A stretch of 64,000 bases of DNA from Chaetoceros tenuissimus (taxonomy: Eukaryota; Bacillariophyta; Thalassiosirophyceae; Chaetocerotales; Chaetocerotaceae): contig BLLK01000047.1 of assembly GCA_021927905.1 (NCBI GenBank), forward strand, positions 3,286,001-3,350,000, given 5' to 3'. How positions within the stretch are numbered: position 1 is the stretch's first letter; every line of letters starts with the position of its first letter. Under the pieces are notes generated by a model that was given only the letters and a program-made list of their open reading frames with translations, made no database searches and had not been told where the DNA came from. The position numbers and the translations under genes were made by a program. Below, one piece after another: positions 53,205 to 63,057 of the stretch.

Positions 53205-55900
53205 CTATCCCCGTAAACTCATTCCTCTAGCAAAACCATCTTTTTTTCCAGTCTTAGCTGCAAGTCTTTTCTTTTTCTTTTGTTTCTTTTGCTTTGGCGT
53301 TTTGTCGTTGGAAGATTCTGCATCATTTGGTCTCAGTTTGTTGACATATGCACTACTAATGACGGTTTTACAAGTGCTATTGATGCTAGCCACAATTGTC
53401 CCATTACTTCTACTCCATATTTGTAACCCTATCTTGGAAGTATCCCCAATGACTCCATCATAAATCACAGTTTGATCAGGGACATGAACTACTCTCAAGT
53501 GAACGGATGATATTTCTTCATCCTCTCCGAACCAATGAGCATCAATGTCTTCTTCTGGATTTAGCTCTTCTTCGCCGTTCGGGAGAACTATGCCTTCTCT
53601 GCAAGCAATAAGAATGTGATTTTCATCAATTCTTGATAAGTGTAGAAGACTTTGTACCCCTTTCTTCAAAGGAATCTCTACAGGAGAACCCTCATTGCAG
53701 ATATAATAGATCATCCCATCGTTCATTGTAACTAGTCCATCCATCATAGGAAAAGTGTGTGTAGCATCTATTGGTACTAAAAAGGACCCTGCTCTATTAG
53801 TTCCAGTACCAGGAACGGTATCATTATCAAAATTATGCAACAAAGAGCTCTCGTCACTAAAGCGACCATTTCTATCAACGTTTATGGTGAATGAATGTGG
53901 TGATTGCAACTGCTTACAAATAATCGTTGTTGATTCTGTACGTTTTTTGAAAGAGTAATTGGAATCGAGAGTGGCTGAGGCAGTCTGCACTGTGTTTGGT
54001 AGTTCATGAAAATCTACACATCCCTGTCTCCCTTTTGAAGCAGAAAAACACATCACTCCATCGCAAACATAAACATCCGTCGAAGCATCATCATCGTCCT
54101 CTAGACCGATTTCAACTCTAACAAGTAAAACAAACATTCCATGACCAGTTTCGATGATGTTTTCGACCATGAATTTGAGATCATCTACATTTTCACCTGC
54201 ATCTATGTAAGCTCTGATTGCATCCATACTGCCTTCTTCTTCACTTGAATTAAAATAATCGACAAAGCAACAAGAAAGGTCATGCATTTGTAAAACGTCC
54301 CCACATTCAATTACATCTTCTGATGAATTTGCCAGTAATTCATCCTTTGTTATTGTAGTTAGAAGTGACTTTCCATCTACTTGAAACGAGGATAAAAGGT
54401 ATCGGTCGTCAGTAGCAAAATGTGCAAGCATGCAACTTGTCTTTTTAGAATGAGGGATAGGCGCTAATCGCAGTTTGAGAACTTCTCTAAGGTATCTTTC
54501 TCCATCTGAATTGAATGATACCTCTTGAATACAAATAGTACAGGTGGATCTGTGAAACATGACAATACTTTTGTCGTCCCATGTTCGTATTATTGAACCT
54601 TCAAGTGATATATTCTCCACGGATGGACTTATAGCAGTGCCATTTGAAAGCTCTAAGTCTGTGTTCCTATCGCTATGAATAGCCTTTTCTAAACCATGTT
54701 GAAAAGATTGAACTCGTTGAAAGACTCTAAAATTTGAGATGAAGCGATCTTTGTAAAATTGTGTTGGATCTACACTGAAGTCTTGTTTTGGTTGGTTCCA
54801 TTCATGTCTTGATATCAAATTCTTCCATAGAGATGGTGACTGAGTTCCAATTTCTGAATGAAGATTCTTACATACCATCGGCATAATTCCGCTATATTCA
54901 TCAGGTAAAAATAAGAGAATATTTTCCAGCACTGCGGCTGGAAATTCTATGAAACTGTCACATTTTGTAATACTTGTAAGTGCATCTTCATCATTATTAG
55001 CACCAAAGATCTTTTCCTCTTCCTCAGGTGAAAGGATTTTACCGCCGTTGAAGCGATCATACAGAAAACTCTGGGACTTTTCATAGACGACATATGCAAT
55101 ACTTGCCATGGGAATTGATTCTTTCGCAAGAAAGTCAGTGATTGTTTGAGTTACATTCTTCTCTTTGCTAGAATCTAATGGTATCTGAACATAATAAAGC
55201 ATATCTATACCAGCATTTTCTTCACTGTTGGTGTCTTCTCCATCAATTTTTCTTTGAGTATCTAGAGCTGCTTTTGAAGCATTTTTCAAGACATGTTTTG
55301 GACCAGACTTGAGAACTTTATAAAGGGTTAGCTCCTTTTTTGTAGCATAATGCATCAATTCGCACTTTCGACAGTTTTTCTTTTTCCCAACGTTTAATCC
55401 TTCACATGACCCAGTGAAAAAGTAATCACTACACATCAGAGGTTCGTCATCATCATCGTTTCCGTCATCAACTGCAGATTCATGGCTTCTAGGATGAACC
55501 TTTTTCGCAGCTGGACTTGCTTCCCCCATCTTAGACTTTCCTTTTTTCTTTTTACCATTTGTGTTATCATTGTCGTCATCTATGAAATCATTCTTTCCTT
55601 GCATTGAACTTGGTTTCATATCAACCCATACATGTAAATTACCCAATGGCTGTCCAGGATCCAAGTCGTCGAAGCGATCTAACAGAGGCCACAAACCATT
55701 TTGCACCAAGGATTTGTACTGCGATCGAAGCTCCTTCTTGAGCTATAAATAAGGATTGACATCAAACGTCAGAAGATTTCTACAAAGTCCAATCTCGCAT
55801 CTCCTCAAAATCGGAGGATCATACACACCTTTTTGTTCTTTTGCGCAGCTTTGCGCTTATTTGCTGTCTCGACTCTTTTTTGCCAGTTTCCACGGACCAT
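53205..55900 (-). CDS. C3H zinc-finger and F-box-like protein
   Basis: Two exons, 55829..55900 and 53205..55742, intron 86 bp, 869 residues. The first exon supplies the start MVRGNWQKRVETANKRK. A C3H-type finger lies at ~130 (C-x8-C in CSDYFFTGSC, then C-x2-C and H). An F-box-like segment lies near 290 (EFPAAVLENILLFLPDEYSG..MVCKNLH, and W-K-N-L-I). The remaining ~500 residues alternate short strands and loops, like a beta-propeller without clear WD repeats. The end is Lys-rich (KKQKKKKRLAAKTGKK). Likely an SCF substrate receptor that may bind RNA; inference. Confidence 0.7.
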
Positions 55901-56258
55901 AGTAGCAGTATAGAAGTCACTCTAGATTATTAGTTGCTTGATGTTATCCTATGTTTAGAAAGTTTCAAAATATCTTAAAAACATAGATTGGCTCTTCCTC
56001 GTAATGTAAAAGATAAAGATGAGACCGTTGTGCATTTACTATCCCTTTCAAGAAGGGGGAATGAGTCAGGGTTCGCATCTCGACCAGACACGACTTTACA
56101 ATGATGATGCAGCAAGAAAAGCCAAAAGGCTACTGGCAAAACAACATACATCATCATCACTGCCACATGTTTACATATCATGTATCCTTGTTGAGTAATT
56201 CACTTTTCAAGAACAATCACCCTCTCATAAAAACTGAAATATCACATATTCCGATAAA
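55901..56258. promoter_or_regulatory. divergent promoter, C3H/F-box gene / M41-like gene
   Basis: A 358-bp spacer between outward-facing genes. No element is claimed. Confidence 0.35.
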
Positions 56259-57446
56259 ATGTACAAGATTTACGCTGCAGCAGCCCTCTCCTTTCTCGCT
56301 TCTTCCGATGCGTTCACAGTGCCTTCATCATCCTCTAGAATAATTTCTAGAAAAACTTTTGCAAATTCAAGTATGCTAAGAATGTCAGCAGATGATGAGG
56401 TGGAGAAGCTACGTGCAGCAGCTGCAAAGGCAAGAGAAGAGGCTCAGGCATTGGAAAAAGCAATGGGGAAAGAAGTTACTACAGCAACAGCTACACAACC
56501 AGTAAAGAAAGAAATTCCAGTATTATCGGCAGATGATGTCAAGTCCACCGTAACTTCCATCAACTTCGAAGCAGGAAATGCAGAAGAACAAGCATCATCT
56601 CTTGACTCACTTGTAGAGGACTCAAAGCTTGGTTTGTGGAAAGCAGCGCTTACTACATCAGTCAACACCAATTCTCCAGCCCCAATCAGACCATTTCCTG
56701 TTTCTCTCAATTTTCTTGAGCAGAGAACTGGAGGAAAGATTACCTCGCAATCACTTGGAGTCGGAGCAAAGGAGGATGTTTCTTTGGATGACTTCAAATA
56801 TGCCACCTTGGGAGTAACTCTAGGATGCTCTGTCCTTGGAGTACTAGCTCTTGCATTCCTTCCACCAAACATTGGTGCAACTATTTGTTACTTGGTTGCT
56901 TTGATTCCAATCTTGTTTTTGGCTGTCGGAAGTACAGCACCTGGTATTATTGCAGGAGCCATCAAAGGAGTAAAGGAAACAAAAGAAGATCAATTGGCTC
57001 AGGAAGATAGAGTCTGCAGACATGAAGCTGCACATTTTCTTTGTGGATACGTATGTGGGCTACCAATAAAATCTTATTCTGTGAATGATCTTGGTGTACC
57101 ATGTGTTGAGTTTTACACTTCTGGTGAAGGAAATATTGCTAGAGAATACTCTCCTGAAGAAGTTGCAATCATGTCAGTTGTTGCAATGTCTGGATCTGTT
57201 GCAGAAGCCTTGCAATTTGAAGAAGCAAAGGGAGGACAAAACGATTTGATTGAGTTGAATGGTATCTTCAGTAGGAGTTCTGAATTCATGGGAGCAGAAA
57301 AGCAGCAGGATATGACTCGATGGGGAGCGTATGCAGCTTACCAAATCATCACTGCAAACAAAGATAAATTTGAGAAGCTTGTAGATGCGTTCAAGCAGAA
57401 GAAGCCAGTTGCTGAATGTATCGCTGCTATTGAAGGTTCAAGCTAA
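56259..57446 (+). CDS. plastid-targeted M41 (FtsH-type) peptidase homologue without AAA domain
   Basis: 395 residues, single exon. The N-terminus is a diatom bipartite plastid presequence: signal peptide MYKIYAAAALSFLASSDAF, with the critical Phe directly after D-A, then a Ser/Arg-rich transit peptide. A short coiled helix (~45-70) follows, two or three membrane helices lie at ~185-240, and then an M41-like domain carrying H-E-A-A-H (HExxH zinc motif) in CRHEAAHFLCGYVCGLP. No Walker motifs are present. Plant plastids have similar AAA-less FtsH relatives with H-E-A-G-H. An intact HExxH suggests a working metalloprotease in a thylakoid or envelope membrane; activity is unproven. Confidence 0.8.
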   Translation: MYKIYAAAALSFLASSDAFTVPSSSSRIISRKTFANSSMLRMSADDEVEKLRAAAAKAREEAQALEKAMGKEVTTATATQPVKKEIPVLSADDVKSTVTSINFEAGNAEEQASSLDSLVEDSKLGLWKAALTTSVNTNSPAPIRPFPVSLNFLEQRTGGKITSQSLGVGAKEDVSLDDFKYATLGVTLGCSVLGVLALAFLPPNIGATICYLVALIPILFLAVGSTAPGIIAGAIKGVKETKEDQLAQEDRVCRHEAAHFLCGYVCGLPIKSYSVNDLGVPCVEFYTSGEGNIAREYSPEEVAIMSVVAMSGSVAEALQFEEAKGGQNDLIELNGIFSRSSEFMGAEKQQDMTRWGAYAAYQIITANKDKFEKLVDAFKQKKPVAECIAAIEGSS

Positions 57447-57532
57447 TCTGATAACAAAATTATCATTCTATAAGTACATGTCCAATATACAAAAACTATA
57501 TTTATTTAATAAACAACAGTAAGCTATTTCTA

Positions 57533-59044
57533 CTAGTCAGTTTCTTCAGTGTCGGAAATAATTACAATATTCCACAGTGTGGCTTTTGCTCTTCCGTCAA
57601 CGTCATGTCTTGTAATAGAAAAGTTCTGTGTATCTTCGGAACAAATAAGCCATCCACCATTGCCCATATTTGCAGCTGCACATAATAGTTTTGTGCGTGT
57701 CATATCATCGTCAATTTCCCATTCTTCATTGCTCCCAAATACTTTGGCTGAACAAACTATACCTCCAAATGTAGACCGTCCAAGCCATGTACCAGTGCAA
57801 ACATTCTTGAACCCGATTAAATTATACTCGCGTCTTTCATGACATTCAAACGTACTCATTTCTGAATGCAAAGTTTCATGTAGAGCCAAATGTTTGTTAT
57901 TGTGTGGTTCTACTCGAAGATATTTTTTCGTTGGTATATGTTCGATTGCTACCCTATACTTGTATTCACTCTTTGGTCGTCCCCACATCTATGGTACATG
58001 AGATAAGTGAAGTTTTCCATTAACGAATCTTCATAGTCATGCTGCCATCAATCATAATATAAAACTTACCGATCGGTGAGCTAATCTATCTGCCCGCCTT
58101 GTAACCATTTTCGTCTTTTCATGCAAATCATCTGTTTCTGAGTCCAACTTGCCTAGTAATTGACTTTGTGATTCTAATGTAGCTCCTATAGCACTGCCAT
58201 TATGCATGAGCTCTTCAATATTACTTGCCAACATGTTCAAATGGTTGTCCTGTCTCTCGATTCTATCTTGTAACTCCTTGTTGGTGGTGGATGAAATAAG
58301 GCTACTTGATGAAAACTTAGGCTGTGAGCTTGGTTTTGATGAATTATTTCTTGGAAAAGTTGAGGAACCATGTGTATTTCTGTTCTGTCCGTCATTATTA
58401 TTCCTTCTTGCTTGTACAATTTTGTACTGAAAGTCGTAGACTTCTTGCGATTTCTTTTCGAGAGTTCTCAAGTGCTGCATATTTCTACCATCTAATTTCA
58501 CTCCATTGTATCCATTTCTTTTCAGTTCATTATTTTTTGTGACGATGGAATCGTGTAATTTTGTGCATATCTCGAGACAAGTATCAAACTCATGGTTCTG
58601 AGAATTTTGCAATAATATTACATTGCACTTATAGTTTTGAATCATCATTGCGACATTTCGCAGCTCGACTGGATATCTTGCTACATCGCTTTGGCTGATA
58701 ATAGAGCTTAAATTTGAATCATCGGTATTCCTTCCAATCTGTTCTGATTGTTCCGTTTGCTTCGAACTTGTTGGTGGTTCCACATCTTTGGAAAAGGCAT
58801 TCATGAACCAACCAGACCAAGTCATTCCTCTTACAATTCTATTTGACTTATCAACAATATACTTGTTTCGCTCATTTATATCCTCACAACGCTGCAGTTG
58901 TTCACCTTGAGCTAGCGATGTCTCTAGCGTTGCTCTTGAAATGTTTACAGCTTCAACGGAGGCACGCAGAGCCTGCAAGTTCTCTTCTTCCAATTTTTGC
59001 AAATATTCTTGCTTGGTCGAGGACTGCACATTTCTACTTGACAT
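57533..59044 (-). CDS. Qbc-SNARE (SNAP-25/29 type) with C-terminal beta-trefoil-like domain
   Basis: Two exons, 58070..59044 and 57533..57988, intron 81 bp, 476 residues. The Qb helix (~15-75: LQALRASVEAVNISRATLE, QLQRCEDINERNKYIVDKS) is followed by RGMTWSGWFMNAF, typical of SNAP proteins. The Qc helix lies near 265-325 (IERQDNHLNMLASNIEELM, central Q in TLESQSQLLGKLD). Right after it the second exon adds ~150 residues of beta-rich sequence (YKYRVAIEHIPTKKYLRVEP, LIGFKNVCTGTWLGRS, NGGWLICSEDTQ) that resembles fascin/actin-crosslinking trefoils. Qbc-SNAREs drive fusion at the plasma membrane or endosomes. The appended domain is unusual. Confidence 0.75.
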
Positions 59045-60138
59045 TCTACTTGAACCTATGAGGATTCTTATTCTATTCAATTATTTAAATGAAATCTGCT
59101 TTGTAAAAAATAGAAGCAAAGTCTAGTGTAGATCAACACAGAGTGTTTCTTAGTTGTTCTCTTCTGTCCACATCTTGTACGTAGTTAATTCTTTCATCCT
59201 TCTTCTCTTTCCACTTCAATGACGGATGTCAATCTCTGAGCCAAGAGGAGTATACGCTAAATTTGTGTAAATTCTAAACTTCGCGCCTTTTTACCTCACA
59301 AATTCTAAAAGTTCAGATCTTCTCTTCTTCCAGAAGCATTCCTCCTCTACTTCCTCAACTGACAAGAATGTCAACTCTTTGTCAACAATCTTCTCGAAGT
59401 GTCATAGCTTTGGCTTGTCCTTTCTATGAAACAATGGGATCCTCTGCACATAAATTTAATGTGTTCACATTGAACATAGATACCATAACGAACAAAGATG
59501 GACCCACTCTCTATGCTTTTTATTTACTTCTGGATTGATATGGCAACGTTAACCTTGAGTCCTATGCAATTGCCATTGTATAACTTCCTAGATCAAGCAC
59601 TCGAACGGTCCATGAACACATAAGCAGGTATTGAAGCTTGTCTACCAAATGAAGACGAAGCTTCTATTCCTCATAGATACTACGTAGATTTTACCATGGT
59701 GCAAGCATCAGCTATTCGCATCACTATGTACTGTATTACTAATGTATTTCTGGTACCTTGCTTCACATTCAATGTGATGGCTCCGTTTGATAGTTCAGAT
59801 TTTTCATAACAACTGAACTGCATCCAAGCTATAGCGACGGTAGAACTAACTCACTCGATGCTTCGAGGAGAATATTATTCCAAATGATTTTTGAGATTTT
59901 TTATATTTTTATTGATAAAATGTAGATTAACGAACTGTATAATTATAAAAAGTTCCAAACATATAATTGCGAAATATAACTATTTAGGCAAAAGAATACC
60001 GGGTTGCATTTCTTCTTTGGTAGTTGTTGATCTATGTATTACGAAGTTCATCTTATAATCTGTCTTCTCAAAATATTTGCAAAGTTAAGAAAATTATGAG
60101 TACGTACTCGATTCAATAGCAACGAAAGAGCTTTTGGT
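59045..60138. other. gene-free 1.1-kb stretch
   Basis: It contains one short frame, 59368..59538 (+), 56 codons, starting MSTLCQQSSRSVIALACPF, unrecognised. Downstream of its stop the same frame still reads protein-like between further stops, so it may be an eroded gene. No other feature. Confidence 0.35.
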
Positions 60139-60494
60139 ATGATTCAAGGTTGTGTTGCGGAGCATGATGATGGAATCTCTCCAGAAGCTAAGGTTTTACT
60201 TATGTACCTCATGGGTAATAATTTCGATGCAAGCATCAGTCTATCTGTCTTGAAGCAACTTACAAATCATGGATGCTATGCTTGGGCACCAACAGAAAAT
60301 GAAGAAATTATCTCTAGATATAATGTGAAACGAAAATTGAAAATTGCTCGGTGAGTCTTTCTATTTTGAAATTTTCGCATTTACTTTTTAGGATTAAAAA
60401 ATCACTGAGTGTACTGTATCGTCATAATCATTCTCAAGATAATTTCCTTGTCAAAGCTGACTTCAGTAGGATACAAATGGCGATCGTGCAATAA
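60139..60494 (+). CDS. hypothetical small protein, two exons
   Basis: Exon 1 (60139..60350) starts MIQGCVAEHDDGISPEAK. A 41-bp GTGAGT..TTTTTAG intron (60351..60391) joins it in frame to a second exon that ends at TAA 60492-60494, 104 residues. Its last part reads FLVKADFSRIQMAIV. That is reminiscent of motif A of family A DNA polymerases (A-D-Y-S-x-I-E), but nothing else of that family is visible. The intron is shorter than the others here, so the model is uncertain. It could be a degraded fragment. Confidence 0.35.
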
Positions 60495-60500
60495 CAATGA

Positions 60501-60545
60501 ATATACATATATATATATATAATCTATATATATATATATAATATT
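60501..60545. repeat. AT microsatellite
   Basis: Two AT dinucleotide runs separated by a short interruption, ~45 bp. Confidence 0.85.
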
Positions 60546-60933
60546 ATTCACTGAAAATTGAGGACAGATTCAAATTGTTCTATGATAGCTGAATGGTAAT
60601 GTTGGAGGATTTGTTATCCTAGGAGCGTTTCATTCCACTGCAAAATTGGGCGTTGCTATCCACAATGCTCAAGCTATGTATTGTACATAGACCTACGCAT
60701 AATTGTTTCTTCGTGTACTCGTTACGTCAGTTAATTTCAGTTAATCTACTACTGAAATTGATTTGACATTTTAGGAAGGTTCAGGTCTTGACGAGTCACG
60801 GATTGGTCATTCGCTTACAATGACCCGTGAATTTGCACAAGACATTGTACAATCTGACGTCGAGAGGGTGGTGGTTGGTTGTTACTTTTACTATCTATTT
60901 TACTATTTATCCATAATCTTTCTACAAGAAAAA
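60546..60933. other. upstream region of the peroxidase gene
   Basis: A frame from ~60775 through ATG 60820 is open into the peroxidase frame (GSGLDESRIGHSLTMTREF) and follows a possible acceptor (TTTTAG, ~60774). It could be an exon of another gene or leader sequence. I start the peroxidase at its signal peptide instead. Confidence 0.35.
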
Positions 60934-62494
60934 ATGAATTGCATAAGAGCATTACACACGCTACTCTTTTTTATTCTCTCACACCTTTGTTGTGGAGTGA
61001 AGATCAAAGGGCTGAGGCCTGATTCGACTACCATCTGTAACCCAGGAGATCAAAAGTTCTCGGCAAAGATTGTACTAAAGGCCGATGACATCAGTCAGGG
61101 GTTGGATGTAACAGATGTCCAGTTTCAGTTCAACCTCGATACGCCCTGGGAAAGTATTGAAAACCTCGTTTTTGAGCCTTCAACCAAAAATGCTGGTGAT
61201 CTTATTGCCAAAGCTACCATTACCAAATCTGTATCCGAGAACCTTGAATGGAGAGTCAGAGCAATTTTGAGTAATGGCTTTGAAGAAATAACTGGGTGGC
61301 AATCCTTGAATGTGAAAAATACAGGCCCTATTGCACCAACAACATCCGCACCTGTACCAGCTCCTGTTCCTACCACAAATGCACCTGTACCAGCTCCTAC
61401 TACAAGTGCTCCTGTTCTGGCTCCTACTACAAGCGCTCCTGTAGTAGCTCCGACTCTAGACGGTCCTCCTATTGATGCATTGATTGCAGACATTAGAGCT
61501 ATCATCTCTAGCTTTGGAATCCCTCTCCGGGCAAAATTTGTGCGTCTCGGATTTCATGATTGCGTTGGGGGATGCGATGGATGTGTTGATCTTTCTAATC
61601 CTGATAATAATGGATTGGAACTCCCTATCGATCAACTTGCTCCCATTGTTGAAAAGTATACCGGAACTGGTATCACCCGAGCAGATGTTTGGGCCATAGC
61701 TGCTATGGTAGGTGCCAATGATTCTCAAGCTCAAAACAATGCTGCACAGGACTATGAGGTTGCTTGGTATGGTCGTCCTACTTGCAATGATATCACCGGG
61801 AAGGGAGGACCAGAAATAGAACTACCCTCAGCTGATCTAGATTCGCGAGGTCTAGGCTTGTTCTTTTTGAATGAGTTTCAATTTACTCCAAGAGACACTG
61901 CAGCAATTTTGGGCGCACATTCTCTAGGAGAACTATCTCCAGCAAATTCTGGATTTAGTGGACAGTGGGTAAGAAGAAATGAAATCTTAGACAATGTTTA
62001 CTATGCAGAAATAGTTGGAGCTGGCGATACTCTCGACGACCAACTAGCTGCTCCAAATTGGACAGTAGAACAAGTTTTAAACAACGCTCCTATTCCAGAC
62101 AGATTTCAATGGAGAAGAGGTGGTGCTGGGAGTACCGACGAAAGAGTATTTCTAAATGTTGATATTGTAAGTATTTACTTTGGAAAAACTATTTGAACAT
62201 TTTCTTTCATATTTATTGATACCCTTTATTTCCATAACACGACAGGCACTTGTCCGCGACTTTGAAAATCATATTGATACTACAACTGGAGAAGTAAGCT
62301 GTACATTCCGAGCAAATCGCAATAATAGTTGCCCCCATGCAACTCAATTTTTCGAACACTCGGTTGAGTTCCGCAACGACAACGCTGCATTTCTTCTTGC
62401 CTTTCACGACACTTTTATGAGAGTTTTACATCAAAATACAGATCGTCAGGATGCTAGAACAACATGCTCGTCTCCTCCTTGTCAGTTAGTTTAA
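60934..62494 (+). CDS. secreted heme peroxidase with N-terminal beta domain and Thr/Pro linker
   Basis: Two exons with a 79-bp intron (62167..62245), 493 residues from ATG 60934. A signal peptide (LHTLLFFILSHLCCG) is followed by a ~100-residue beta-rich domain (~25-125) that I do not recognise. A linker of repeated T-S-A-P-V/P-A-P units comes next (~130-172). The peroxidase domain (~175-490) has the distal site RLGFHDC with Arg and His, calcium-type D after GGCDGCVDL, and proximal His in ILGAHSLGEL. It belongs to the plant/fungal/bacterial heme peroxidase superfamily and uses H2O2 to oxidise small substrates, probably outside the cell. ATG 60820 would precede the signal peptide and is less likely. 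Confidence 0.87.
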
Positions 62495-62552
62495 TGACTC
62501 GGAAGTAGAAGTTATCAAGATGATCTGTACTCATACGTGTATAAATAAAAAG

Positions 62553-62846
62553 TTATTTCTTTCCTTTCTTTTTTGAGTGTTTTGCCTTCTTTTTCGATCT
62601 TTCCTTTGGAGGCGAACCAATGCGCACATCTATTGCATTTCCGCGACAAACCTCATCCCAAATCATTTCAAAGGGAGCATCATCTCGAAGTGGATAGTCT
62701 CCTAACCACAGACTCTGTTGCTCTGCGGGCACACCTGTTTTGGATGCTATTTTTGATTTTATTATAGACCCAGACTCATTCCCTTTGATGTTAAAGGAAA
62801 TTTTGGTTCCATTTGACAAAGATACTTTGAGCGTGATGCCTGACAT
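62553..62846 (-). CDS. small ubiquitin-like protein
   Basis: 97 residues. The first ~76 form a ubiquitin-like beta-grasp: TLKVSLSNGTKISFNIKG, SIIKSKIASKTGVPAEQQSLW (compare ubiquitin I-x3-G-I-P-x3-Q-x-L), and a last strand AIDVRIGS. The C-terminus is a Lys-rich tail without a Gly-Gly end, so it is not conjugated like ubiquitin; the tail may bind nucleic acid or act as nuclear signal. The name and partners are unknown. It is followed by a WD40 gene on the same strand, 211 bp apart. Confidence 0.65.
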   Translation of the reverse strand: MSGITLKVSLSNGTKISFNIKGNESGSIIKSKIASKTGVPAEQQSLWLGDYPLRDDAPFEMIWDEVCRGNAIDVRIGSPPKERSKKKAKHSKKKGKK

Positions 62847-63057
62847 GCTGATTTTTTCTGGATTGGAATGGTTACTGTTTGAACTAGGTAGTGCTATTGT
62901 TTTATGATGATCATGATTGTTCTTCTTCTTCAGAATTTTGTCTATTACAAAAATGTGGTACGTACGCTCTCAAAGAGGAAAAAGGACCATCCGTTGAACT
63001 CCTCTTCAGCTAAAATCGTTGGACGAAGGGGCTTTTTTTCTCGTTCTGTTTCAAACC

